Below are positions 16,789 through 24,360 of a stretch of DNA of 64,000 nt, piece after piece. Under the pieces are notes generated by a model that made no database searches, had not been told where the DNA came from, and worked only from the letters and a program-made list of their open reading frames with translations. The first letter of the stretch is position 1. Every line of letters starts with the position of its first letter. Location of the stretch: the NCBI RefSeq assembly GCF_010726645.1, contig NZ_AP022563.1, positions 3,782,001 through 3,846,000 of the forward strand, written 5' to 3'. This DNA comes from Mycolicibacterium duvalii. GTDB lineage: Bacteria; Actinomycetota; Actinomycetes; Mycobacteriales; Mycobacteriaceae. Made by a program: the position numbers and the translations under genes.

Positions 16789-17220
16789 TCAACAGTCGGT
16801 TCGGATGACGAATTCGGCCGTCCCCCGTTCGGACGGGTCACGCTGATAGTAACCCTCGGCCACACCACTCACCTGCACTGTGCCATCGGCGATTTCAGCC
16901 TCAGCGCTGCCGACCGTGGATTCCCAGTAGCTGCCGGTGAATCCACCCAGCTGCTCGAGCTGGACCCCTCGCGCACTCACCGATTCCCCGGCCTGTATCT
17001 GCGCGGTGAAGCCGGGCGAGTCGGCCAGGGACTCGATGTACCACTGGTAGTTGACCTGTTCACATCGCACGGCCAACGGCTCACCGATGTCGTTTCCGTT
17101 GATCTGCACCGTCGCGGTATGAGTGCCCAGCGCCTCGTATCCCGAGGAGCAGCCCGCAACGGCGACCGCGGCCGCGTTCAGGACCGCGCTGACCCGGTAG
17201 ACGTGAAGATTGCTGCCCAT
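16789..17220 (-). CDS. LpqH-like (19-kDa antigen family) lipoprotein
   Basis: A 143-residue protein resembling the mycobacterial LpqH family: a lipobox VAGC (Cys24), a short linker, then a beta-rich domain with THTATVQING, RCEQVNYQWYIES and GGFTGSYWES elements. LpqH proteins are surface-exposed lipoproteins and TLR2 ligands. The signal is atypical: only one or two positive charges precede the hydrophobic core, so lipidation is likely but not certain. It is divergent from the small membrane protein at 17298. Confidence 0.72.
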   Translation of the reverse strand: MGSNLHVYRVSAVLNAAAVAVAGCSSGYEALGTHTATVQINGNDIGEPLAVRCEQVNYQWYIESLADSPGFTAQIQAGESVSARGVQLEQLGGFTGSYWESTVGSAEAEIADGTVQVSGVAEGYYQRDPSERGTAEFVIRTDC

Positions 17221-17297
17221 ACGACCGCATACCCCAATGCGCTCCGGCTGATACGCGGCGGGATGTATGTCTGGCGGCGGGACGGGTACCAGGAGGC

Positions 17298-17621
17298 ATG
17301 CAGAAAATTGCGATCTTCGTCGGAGCCGTCACTCTGCTGGTGGGCCTGCTCGGTCTGGTGGCCCCCGTGTCGATCTCGCCCGGCCGCCTTCCGGTCGATT
17401 GTGGCAGTCCGCTGTCTCCGGACATGTCGCAGGCGAAGCAGGCCAACGACGGTGAGTTGGCCGAGGCGGTCATCACCGACATCGATTTCGTTGCGCTGTG
17501 CCGCATGGAGTTGAACGACCGCCGGGCCCTGACCATCACCGCGGCCGCAGGTGGCGTGTTCATCCTCGCGGTCGCTGCCGGCGTGTCGGCGCTGTCACGG
17601 TCACGCCAGCGCACCGGGTAG
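17298..17621 (+). CDS. small two-helix membrane protein
   Basis: A 107-residue protein with an N-terminal hydrophobic helix (about 4-27), a roughly 50-residue extracytoplasmic loop containing two Cys (35 and 68, possibly a disulfide) and a second helix (about 79-98) ending in a short basic tail. AGGAGG lies immediately before the ATG. It is 45 bp ahead of the LpqE-like lipoprotein on the same strand and may be co-transcribed. I do not recognise a family. Confidence 0.65.
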   Translation: MQKIAIFVGAVTLLVGLLGLVAPVSISPGRLPVDCGSPLSPDMSQAKQANDGELAEAVITDIDFVALCRMELNDRRALTITAAAGGVFILAVAAGVSALSRSRQRTG

Positions 17622-17666
17622 AGAACCGCCCTCGGGTGGCCGACAACTCACACGGAAGGAGCAGCG

Positions 17667-18236
17667 ATGATCAACGAAATCCGTACCGCGACTGCGGGCG
17701 CCGGCCGACGCAGGACACCGGGCCTGGCACTCGTCGGCGCTGCACTGCTGGCGGTGACCGCGACCGGCTGCGGCGACGAGGTGATCGGTTCGTCGACCAA
17801 CCGCGGCTCGGGCTCGGAGACCGAGGAGACCACGGTCGAGAACGCGTTCATCGTGCCGACGTTCATGCCCGGCTATTGCGCCATTCAGGTCGGCAGCGGC
17901 GCGCAGATGCGTTTCACCGTCACCAACAACAGTTCCGACAGCGTCGACCGGCTCACCGAGATCTCGACGTCCGCGGCGAACATCGTCGACATCGGATCCG
18001 GCGTCGAGATTCCCCGCCGCTCCACGGTGGCCTTCGGTCAGCCGAGCGCCGAGGCGGTGGACACCGGCACTGAGCGGCCGGCGGTCCAGATGAGCGAGTT
18101 GTCGCCTGATCTGAAGCCCGCGATGACAACTGACGTGACGTTCCGCTTCGACCGGGCCGGGGAGATCACTGTGCCGGTGCCGGTGGAGGCGTGCCCCCGC
18201 GGTGACGAGCCGGGGCCGGAGATCGGCGGCGGGTAG
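17667..18236 (+). CDS. LpqE-like lipoprotein
   Basis: A 189-residue lipoprotein: basic n-region, hydrophobic core, lipobox ATGC (Cys35), then a beta-sandwich domain with the pattern VENAFIVP, MRFTVTNNSSDSVDRLTEIS and VEIPRRSTVAFG. This layout resembles mycobacterial LpqE and the PCu(A)C copper-chaperone fold, though the His/Met metal ligands of true copper chaperones are not evident. AAGGAG precedes the ATG. It is probably a surface lipoprotein of unknown partner. Confidence 0.68.
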   Translation: MINEIRTATAGAGRRRTPGLALVGAALLAVTATGCGDEVIGSSTNRGSGSETEETTVENAFIVPTFMPGYCAIQVGSGAQMRFTVTNNSSDSVDRLTEISTSAANIVDIGSGVEIPRRSTVAFGQPSAEAVDTGTERPAVQMSELSPDLKPAMTTDVTFRFDRAGEITVPVPVEACPRGDEPGPEIGGG

Positions 18237-18301
18237 TCAACGGGTGCCTTTCGCCGAGCGTGCGGTGAGGGTGGCCGCAGCCGCGAAGTTCCGCCACCCC
18301 G

Positions 18302-19489
18302 CTACGGACGTCGTCGCCGCGAGGCGAATTCGACGCGCGCGAACACCGCGGTCAGCACGGCGAGCACCACCGCCGGGGCCAGCAGCCACAGCCAGCGCTG
18401 ACCCCACCAGTGGGCGGTCGGATCGGGCGGCAACGCTGCGCCTGTCCGCTCGTAGAGCCACACGACCGCCAGGTAGGCGGTCATGTGCCAGACGAATACC
18501 GTCATCGCCACCGCGTTGACCGCCACGACCGGGCGCCACCAGGCCGGCCGCTGCAGTCCGCGCCGCGCCGCCGGCGTCAGCAGGAGCAGCAAGCCCAGCT
18601 GAAACACCGCAAGCGCCGCGATCGCCGCGGTGGTCGGGAACATGTTCGATTCGGGTGCGCCGACGGTGGCCACCATCGAGCGGGGGAACTCCGCGAGGCT
18701 CGTCAGCGCCGTCAGCGCACCGAGCCCCGCGACAGCGACCGCGGCGCGGACGGTCCACGGGCGCCCGCCCAGGTCCCAGCCGCGCCACGCGTACCCCAGT
18801 TGATGACAGAAGAGCCATACCAGCGCTGCCGTGCCCCACTGGGTCCATGCCGTCGCGGTGTAGTGCTGCAGCACTGTGCCCGCCGCGATCAGGAGCACCA
18901 GTGCGGCCAGGGTCGCACCGGCAGCCCGGGCGTGCAACGCAAAGGTCAGCGGAACCAGCGCGATCATCGCCGCGTAGACAGCGAGGAACCACAACGGCAC
19001 CAGATATCCGGGGAACCACTGCCAGATCCAGCGGTGCTCGCCCGGCAGCGCGGCAGCCACACCTTCACCGGCGAGCCACACCGCGGCCCACGCGGCCGTC
19101 GGGTAGAGCAGTCGGCGCAGCCGGTCCCCGACGAACCGGCGGACCGGCACGCCCGCCGAGCGTGCGCGCTCGAGTGCCGCCGAGTTGGCGAATCCACCGA
19201 CCACGAAGAACAACGGCATCACCTGCAGCACCCAGGTGGCCAGCCATGCGCCCGGTATCTCGTGGATCGGGTTGGACATCACCAGGCTGCCGTCGGGACT
19301 GCGATAGGTGACCGACAGCGTCCAGTGCCACACGATCACCACCACGATGCACAGTGCACGCGTCGCGTCGACGACGCGATCGCGTGCGTCCGGGGTGGCC
19401 GCGACCAGTCGATCCAGCGCCTGGGACGGGACCGCCGCGACGCTTCGCCACCCCACCGGCGCCTCCCGAATCTCGCTGCACCGCAACAC
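18302..19489 (-). CDS. integral membrane acyltransferase (acyltransferase-3 family)
   Basis: Up to 395 residues with about ten membrane helices. The N-terminal motif RVVDATRALCIVVVIVWHW carries the His expected for this family's active site, and MPLFFVVGGFAN is the typical second-helix element. Members O-acylate sugars or lipids of the envelope from cytoplasmic acyl donors. The GTG/TTG starts near 19489 are uncertain; a start nearer the first helix would give a more typical N-terminus. It is convergent with the LpqE-like gene. Confidence 0.78.
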   Translation of the reverse strand: MLRCSEIREAPVGWRSVAAVPSQALDRLVAATPDARDRVVDATRALCIVVVIVWHWTLSVTYRSPDGSLVMSNPIHEIPGAWLATWVLQVMPLFFVVGGFANSAALERARSAGVPVRRFVGDRLRRLLYPTAAWAAVWLAGEGVAAALPGEHRWIWQWFPGYLVPLWFLAVYAAMIALVPLTFALHARAAGATLAALVLLIAAGTVLQHYTATAWTQWGTAALVWLFCHQLGYAWRGWDLGGRPWTVRAAVAVAGLGALTALTSLAEFPRSMVATVGAPESNMFPTTAAIAALAVFQLGLLLLLTPAARRGLQRPAWWRPVVAVNAVAMTVFVWHMTAYLAVVWLYERTGAALPPDPTAHWWGQRWLWLLAPAVVLAVLTAVFARVEFASRRRRP

Positions 19490-19609
19490 GCCTGGCGCGG
19501 GTGACCAGACCTCGCGGTCAAGGTTACCGGCGAGAGCCGATCACCCGGCTGCGCGATTCACCGACCACGCAAACGTGTTGATGTGCAGGACTTTCGGGTG
19601 AACGAGACG

Positions 19610-20368
19610 TCAGCGGAACTGGCTGCGATACCGCTGCGCCGAGTCCTCGCGGACAGCGGCAGGAAAGTCCGAACGCTCATCGCGCACGTACCCCACGACG
19701 CCGAGCGCGGTGGCCAGCGCACCCGCCACCCAGGCCGCCCAGGCGACATCGTCGCCGACGAACCCGGCCACCCAAGGCGAAAGGAACAACGCGAAACCGA
19801 AGATGGCGAGGGTGAGGAAGTTGTGGGTGGGCTCGGAGGCGAGCAGCGACCACACGGCGACCACGGCGATCATCGCGCCCATACCGATCGTGACCGCGGC
19901 GCCGGGCGGCGTCGAATCCAACGCGATACCCAGCAGCACACTGGCGAGACCGATGACCAACGCCATCCGCCCGATCAGGTAGCTCCACGGGTGCCGCAGC
20001 CGCTGACTGTCCCCCAGCTCGCTGATGCCGTACTCGGTCGGTGTGCGGTCGTGGGTCCAGGCGAAGCCACCGAGGATGACGGCGAGGCCCCCGGCCACCC
20101 AGCACGTCCACGAGGCACCCGGGTCGTAGTTATAGGCGTTACCGACGAACGGAACAGTGAACATGGCCAGTCCGACGACGAGCAGGCCCCAGTGATCAGG
20201 GGTCCGGTTGTGCGCGACGACCGACAGCGCCCCGAAGAAGGCGATGAACGCGCCGAATCCGAACGCGAATCCCTGCCCGACCTGACTCGAACTGACAGCG
20301 AGCGCAGAGATCACCCCGCCGACGCCGATCACCACTGCGGCCCACCCGATCCACGTCTTCCGATTCAT
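19610..20368 (-). CDS. polytopic membrane protein with SPW-like repeats
   Basis: A 252-residue protein with about eight helices arranged as two similar halves. The second half contains the FALFLSPWVAGFVGDD element and the first a matching AMFTVPFVGNAYNYD, which fits the SPW-repeat family of small membrane proteins with no known function. A short hydrophilic C-terminal tail (about 228-252) follows the last helix. No strong operon partner; a gap of 67 bp separates it from the EEP hydrolase gene upstream... transcriptionally it lies downstream of that gene. Confidence 0.65.
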   Translation of the reverse strand: MNRKTWIGWAAVVIGVGGVISALAVSSSQVGQGFAFGFGAFIAFFGALSVVAHNRTPDHWGLLVVGLAMFTVPFVGNAYNYDPGASWTCWVAGGLAVILGGFAWTHDRTPTEYGISELGDSQRLRHPWSYLIGRMALVIGLASVLLGIALDSTPPGAAVTIGMGAMIAVVAVWSLLASEPTHNFLTLAIFGFALFLSPWVAGFVGDDVAWAAWVAGALATALGVVGYVRDERSDFPAAVREDSAQRYRSQFR

Positions 20369-20435
20369 GATCGATGTCTAACACCGGCGTTCAGGCCGGC
20401 ACTAGGGCCCATTGGCCCATCGTTTCCTTTGTTGG

Positions 20436-21281
20436 TCAGCGCGTCTGAGCGGCGAGTCGGCAGCGCAGCCCGAAGTGATCGGACGGGAACACCCGCGGCA
20501 GCTCCGGCGAGATCGCTTCGGTGCCGAGCATCTCGATGTCCCTGGGCACCCAGCGGGTCCCTTTGAGCAGCACCCGATCGAACCGCAATTGCCGGGGCCT
20601 CTTCTTGTTGTCGCGCAGCGTCGGATTCGTCCAGGAATCTTCGGTGTAGCCAGGGTCGTCGGGACGCAGGACGGGCCAGACGTCGCGGTAGGCGGGCGGG
20701 ATCCGGTCGTCCTCGCCGTCGCGCATGTTGAAGTCCCCGAGAACCAGCGCGTCATCGACCGACATCGCGCGGAACACGCGACGCATCTGCCAGGCGCGCA
20801 GCCAGGCCCCGTCCTGCCCACTTTCCAGATGCACCGAGCACACACGCAGGATGTGGTCGTTCATCGCGAGGTCGGCGTAGAGGTAGCTGCGCTGTCGGCG
20901 GCTGGGCAGCCGGCGCACCGACGCCGCGGTGATCGGCAGCCGGGACAGCATCAGCATCCCGTAGCCGCCGAGCCTGCCACCGACGACCCCGACGCATCGA
21001 TAGCTCTCGCGCACCCACGGCTGGCCCAGCAAGACGTCCTCGGCGGTGGCCGTGACTTCTTGGAACACCATGACGTCGGGCGGGTCGTGCGCCAACAACC
21101 CGGCGATGGCGCGGTAGCGCTGCTCGGCGAAGGACGGCTTGTTCCACACGTTGAACGTCGCCACGGTCAGCTCGTCGGTGTCGGCCCGGGTCGTGTCGGC
21201 GCCGGCATCGACCCATTCACCGCGGTCGGCCGCGAAACGACGGACGGCCAGTCGCCGCCGACCGCACAGTGCCGGGATCAC
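20436..21281 (-). CDS. endonuclease/exonuclease/phosphatase (EEP) family protein
   Basis: Up to 281 residues of the EEP metal-dependent phosphoesterase fold. Active-site motifs are all visible: VATFNVWN (Asn), MVFQEVT (Glu), VHLESG (His), LVLGDFNMRD (Asp/Asn) and the final PSDHFGL (Asp-His). Family members cut DNA 3'-ends, phosphotyrosyl links or phosphoinositides; the substrate here cannot be read. The N-terminal 35 residues are not family-like, so the true start may lie downstream of 21281. Confidence 0.78.
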   Translation of the reverse strand: MIPALCGRRRLAVRRFAADRGEWVDAGADTTRADTDELTVATFNVWNKPSFAEQRYRAIAGLLAHDPPDVMVFQEVTATAEDVLLGQPWVRESYRCVGVVGGRLGGYGMLMLSRLPITAASVRRLPSRRQRSYLYADLAMNDHILRVCSVHLESGQDGAWLRAWQMRRVFRAMSVDDALVLGDFNMRDGEDDRIPPAYRDVWPVLRPDDPGYTEDSWTNPTLRDNKKRPRQLRFDRVLLKGTRWVPRDIEMLGTEAISPELPRVFPSDHFGLRCRLAAQTR

Positions 21282-21376
21282 TGCGGCGGCATCAGGGTTA
21301 ACCGGCGCCGACTCGTCGCGATCACGCCCGAGATGATGTCAGACTTCCCGATGCGACTCGTGGGTACCCCGCACCC

Positions 21377-22420
21377 ATGGTCACTTCGCTACGCCGCGCG
21401 GGCACCGTCATCGCCGCTGTCATCCTGCTCGCCGCATGCGCCGACGACCCGCCGTCTCCGGCGCAACCGTCGGCGGGCTCAGCCATTGACGTCGCCACCG
21501 GGCTCGACGTGCCGTGGGGAATCGCGTTCCTGCCCGACGGCACCGCACTGATCGCCGAACGCGACAGCGCCACAGTCGCGCACATGCCCGAACCGGGCGT
21601 CGTCAATCCGGTCGGCGAGGTCGCCGACGTGGTGGCGCGGGGCGAGGGCGGGCTGCTGGGATTGGCCACCGCGGGCTCGACCGTCTACGCCTACATCACC
21701 ACCGCCGCCGACAACCGGGTGGTGACCATGCAGTTCGACGGCACCGCGCTGAGCCCGCAGACCCCCGTGTTCACCGGCATCCCGGCCGGCACCATCCACG
21801 ACGGCGGCCGCATCGCGTTCGGCCCCGACGGCAAGCTCTACATCGCCACCGGCGAAACCGGAAGCCCACAACTCGCGCAGGACCCGGCGTCGTTGGGCGG
21901 CAAGATCCTGCGCGTCAACCCGGACGGGTCGGTGCCGGCGGACAACCCGGACCCGACGTCGCCGGTGTTCTCGCTCGGGCACCGCAACGTGCAGGGCCTG
22001 GCGTGGGATGCCGCCGGCCGGCTGTGGGTCAGCGAATACGGCGCCAACACCTGGGACGAACTCAACCGCATCGAGCCGGGCGACAACTACGGCTGGCCCA
22101 TCGTCGAGGGCCGCGCAGGCCGCGAAGGGCTGATCGATCCCGTCCTGCAGTGGCGGCCCGACGAGGCGTCGCCGTCGGGACTGGCGTTCCACAACGGCGC
22201 GCTGTGGATGGCCGCGCTCCGCGGTCAGCGACTGTTCCAGATTCCGGTGAATGCCGACGGCACCGTCGGCAACGCCGCATCGTTGTTCGTCGGCGAGTTC
22301 GGGCGGCTGCGCACCGTAGTGGTGGCTCCCGACGGGGCGCTGTGGTTCACCACGTCCAACCGCGACGGCCGCGGTGCACCCCGCCCTGGCGACGACCGGA
22401 TCCTCGCGCTGCGTCCGTAG
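21377..22420 (+). CDS. lipoprotein PQQ-type sugar dehydrogenase
   Basis: A 347-residue lipoprotein (LLAAC lipobox, Cys21) carrying a glucose/sorbosone dehydrogenase propeller: LDVPWGIAFLPDGTALIAER, the HDGGRIAFGPDGKLYIATG blade, GHRNVQGLAWD and GDNYGWPIVEG. It resembles mycobacterial LppZ-type proteins. It would sit on the outer face of the cytoplasmic membrane, and PQQ binding is inferred from the family only. It converges on the parE gene with a 7-bp gap. Confidence 0.8.
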   Translation: MVTSLRRAGTVIAAVILLAACADDPPSPAQPSAGSAIDVATGLDVPWGIAFLPDGTALIAERDSATVAHMPEPGVVNPVGEVADVVARGEGGLLGLATAGSTVYAYITTAADNRVVTMQFDGTALSPQTPVFTGIPAGTIHDGGRIAFGPDGKLYIATGETGSPQLAQDPASLGGKILRVNPDGSVPADNPDPTSPVFSLGHRNVQGLAWDAAGRLWVSEYGANTWDELNRIEPGDNYGWPIVEGRAGREGLIDPVLQWRPDEASPSGLAFHNGALWMAALRGQRLFQIPVNADGTVGNAASLFVGEFGRLRTVVVAPDGALWFTTSNRDGRGAPRPGDDRILALRP

Positions 22421-22427
22421 GCCTCGA

Positions 22428-22721
22428 TCAGTCCAGGTGCCGGTCGACATCCATTCGCTTGTGCAAAATCCGCACCACATCGATGACGTCACCGATCACG
22501 CGGTAGTAAAGCGTGTGTGATCCCACGGCGTGCCGTCGATAGCCGGGCCACACCTCGTCGCAGGCCCGGCCGATCATCGGGTTGCCCACAACTCGGAGTA
22601 TTGCCCGCTCGGTCTCCCGCACAGAATTCTCGGCTTGATCGTCACCCCAAAGGTCGCGGGTGAAGTCCCAGATCTCGTCCAGGTCGGCCCGCGCTGCCGG
22701 CGAGAGCACATAGCGGGTCAC
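22428..22721 (-). CDS. parE: ParE/RelE-superfamily toxin
   Basis: A 97-residue toxin of the ParE branch: YVLSPAARADLDEIWDFTRD at the start, a central NPMIGRACDEVWPGYRRHAVGSH and the terminal strand YYRVIGDVIDVVRILHKRMD. ParE toxins poison DNA gyrase; RelE relatives cleave mRNA. The preceding antitoxin gene overlaps it by 4 bp, the normal arrangement for a two-gene module in which the antitoxin is made first. Confidence 0.87.
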   Translation of the reverse strand: MTRYVLSPAARADLDEIWDFTRDLWGDDQAENSVRETERAILRVVGNPMIGRACDEVWPGYRRHAVGSHTLYYRVIGDVIDVVRILHKRMDVDRHLD

Positions 22722-22969
22722 CGGGAAGGCGGAGTCTCGCTGCGCTTGCGTGTGACGAGCTCGTCGAACTCGAACGGTGTCGACTCGCCACTGCGTTCGC
22801 CGTCGATGAGCGCCTGACGCACGGCACGCAAGCGTGTCTCGCGGTCTTCGAGTAGCCGCAGAGCGGTGCGGACCACGTCGCTCGCCGATCGATAGCGGCC
22901 GGAGGCGACTTCCTCCGCGATGAACGCGCTGTAGTGCTCATCGAGGCTGAACGAGGTGTTCTTACCCAC
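22718..22969 (-). CDS. parD: ParD-type antitoxin
   Basis: An 83-residue antitoxin with a ribbon-helix-helix N-terminus (NTSFSLDEHYSAFIAEEV, then GRYRSASDVVRTALRLLEDRE) and an acidic flexible C-terminal tail that would wrap the toxin. The start is GTG at 22969. RHH antitoxins repress their own operon; the inverted repeat at 22980-22994 is 10 bp upstream of the start and is a good operator candidate. Confidence 0.88.
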   Translation of the reverse strand: MGKNTSFSLDEHYSAFIAEEVASGRYRSASDVVRTALRLLEDRETRLRAVRQALIDGERSGESTPFEFDELVTRKRSETPPSR

Positions 22970-22979
22970 TTCGCCAGAC

Positions 22980-22994
22980 TACCAACAATTGGTA
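22980..22994. promoter_or_regulatory. candidate ParD operator
   Basis: TACCAA (22980-22985) and TTGGTA (22989-22994) form a perfect 6-bp inverted repeat with a 3-bp centre, 10 bp before the parD start. Short dyads of this form are typical binding sites for ribbon-helix-helix antitoxins, so this probably mediates self-repression of parDE. Confidence 0.55.
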
Positions 22995-23017
22995 CTCACG
23001 CACGGCCGCAACGCAAA

Positions 23018-23041
23018 CAGGCCCGGTGAAAACCGGGCCTG
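23018..23041 (-). terminator. hairpin terminator after tRNA-Tyr
   Basis: A 10-bp perfect GC-rich stem (arms 23018-23027 and 23032-23041) with a 4-base loop starts 7 bases after the mature tRNA end. On the minus strand it is followed only by a short T run (GTTTG), so it is an intrinsic terminator of the weak-tail type common in mycobacteria, and it separates the tRNA from parDE. Confidence 0.7.
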
Positions 23042-23048
23042 AGCTGAG

Positions 23049-23131
23049 TGGCAGGTAGTGGATTCGAACCACTGTAGGCGTAAGCCGACGGATTTACAGT
23101 CCGCTCCCATTGGCCGCTCGGGCAACCTGCC
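23049..23131 (-). tRNA. tRNA-Tyr (anticodon GTA)
   Basis: The minus strand folds as a class II tRNA: acceptor stem GGCAGGT paired with ACCTGCC, discriminator A, anticodon loop CTGTAAA giving GTA (Tyr), a long variable arm and a T arm with GGTTCGAATCC. The CCA end is not encoded. A terminator hairpin follows. It is divergent from yajQ. Confidence 0.96.
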
Positions 23132-23286
23132 GGGGTGCTGCATGCGCCGCAGAGCGCGCACAGCAGGATATAACGAGCACCGGCCCCGGACACAAACCGG
23201 CGGGTAGGGGGCGGTGTTGGCGGGCTCTGTCGCGACGGCCAAGATGGAGCCAAGTCCGGACACCACCCGAGGGAGGATTGATTCCA

Positions 23287-23778
23287 ATGGCGGATTCATC
23301 GTTCGACGTCGTCAGCAAGTTCGACCGCCAGGAGGTCGACAACGCGCTCAATCAGGCGGCCAAGGAGCTGTCCACGCGTTTCGACTTCCGCGGCACCGAC
23401 ACCACGATCGCCTGGAAGGGCGAGGAGGCCATCGAGATCGTCTCCTCCACCGAGGAGCGGGTGAAGGCCGCCGTCGACGTGTTCAAAGAGAAGCTGGTGC
23501 GCCGCGACATCTCGATGAAGGCGTTCGATGCCGGCGACCCCCAGGCCTCAGGCAAGACCTACAAGGTGACGGGCACCCTCAAGGAGGGCATCGACAGCGA
23601 GAACGCCAAGAAGATCACCAAGCTGATCCGCGACGAGGGCCCCAAAGGCGTCAAGGCGCAGATCCAGGGCGACGAGATCCGCGTCAGCTCCAAGAAGCGC
23701 GACGACCTCCAGGCGGTCATCGCACTGCTCAAGGGCGCCGACCTCGAGGTCGCGCTGCAGTTCGTCAACTACCGCTGA
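23287..23778 (+). CDS. YajQ-family nucleotide-binding protein
   Basis: A 163-residue YajQ protein (counterpart of Rv0566c). The start MADSSFDVVSKFDRQEVDNA, the FDFRGTDT element and the ending DLEVALQFVNYR are diagnostic. It comprises two ferredoxin-like domains; family members bind GTP/ATP or tRNA in vitro, and some bind cyclic di-GMP. GGGAGGA upstream sets the ATG at 23287. It is followed immediately by the long inverted repeat at 23780-23840. Confidence 0.93.
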   Translation: MADSSFDVVSKFDRQEVDNALNQAAKELSTRFDFRGTDTTIAWKGEEAIEIVSSTEERVKAAVDVFKEKLVRRDISMKAFDAGDPQASGKTYKVTGTLKEGIDSENAKKITKLIRDEGPKGVKAQIQGDEIRVSSKKRDDLQAVIALLKGADLEVALQFVNYR

Positions 23779-23779
23779 C

Positions 23780-23840
23780 GCCGAGCGTGGTGTTGTTACA
23801 CGCTGAGCGTGTCAAAGCGTGTAACAACACCACACTCAGC
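23780..23840. terminator. 24-bp-arm inverted repeat, bidirectional terminator or dispersed hairpin
   Basis: Arms 23780-23803 and 23817-23840 are complementary over 24 bp with two mismatches, and the inner 17 bp pair perfectly; the loop is 13 bases. It lies between the convergent yajQ and lipoprotein genes and includes the lipoprotein stop codon. It could terminate both transcripts. The ACGCTGAGC motif at its core also occurs in the hairpin repeats at 44249 and 45188. Confidence 0.65.
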
Positions 23841-24354
23841 GCAGCTCGCCGGTGATGTCGACCGCGCCCTCGGCGCCGTGCTCACCGGTGTTGCCGCACT
23901 CGCCGTAGAACTGCAGCGACCCGTAGCCGGGGTCCAGCGCGCGCGGCCCGACCGTGGCCTTCACGCCGTCGCGGTGCAGCGACGCGCCGTGCACCACCTG
24001 CCCGTCTGGGGCGCCGCCGGTCCAGCCCTGGGCGAGGAGCGCATCGCGGATCTGGGCGTACACCGGCTCCGGATCGGCCGGCAGCCGGAACGTCACCTCG
24101 ACCCGACCCTGGAACGGCGGCTCCCCCTGGTCGTTACACGAGCCGAACGAGAAGCCGCCGGTGACGTCGTCGAGCGGCACGGCGCGCACCACCGCCACCG
24201 CCGGGTCGACGACCTGCGCGCGGGCCTGCTCGTCGGACAGCGCGTCTTGGGGCGCGTCGAACGGGTTGTCCTGTGCGGGAACGGATTCGGACATGCCACA
24301 ACCTCCAAGGGCGAAGACGATCAGCAGCGGGGCCAGTAGTCGAGTGATCTCCAT
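23836..24354 (-). CDS. lipoprotein of unknown function
   Basis: A 172-residue lipoprotein (ALGGC, Cys19) with an acidic linker and a globular domain containing two Cys near GSCNDQGEPPFQG and one near YGECGN. The pattern of a one-residue-loop beta domain with RVEVTFRLPADPEPVYAQIRD resembles small mycobacterial lipoproteins of unknown role. It begins 6 bp after the stop of the DUF1023 hydrolase gene, so the two form an operon. Its stop lies in the right arm of the inverted repeat at 23780-23840. Confidence 0.68.
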   Translation of the reverse strand: MEITRLLAPLLIVFALGGCGMSESVPAQDNPFDAPQDALSDEQARAQVVDPAVAVVRAVPLDDVTGGFSFGSCNDQGEPPFQGRVEVTFRLPADPEPVYAQIRDALLAQGWTGGAPDGQVVHGASLHRDGVKATVGPRALDPGYGSLQFYGECGNTGEHGAEGAVDITGELR

Positions 24355-24360
24355 GACGTC

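Noticed and set aside
21340..21376. SigF-type promoter before the lipoprotein sugar dehydrogenase (GGGTAC at 21362)
   Set aside because: No GTTT-like element is found 15-17 bases upstream.
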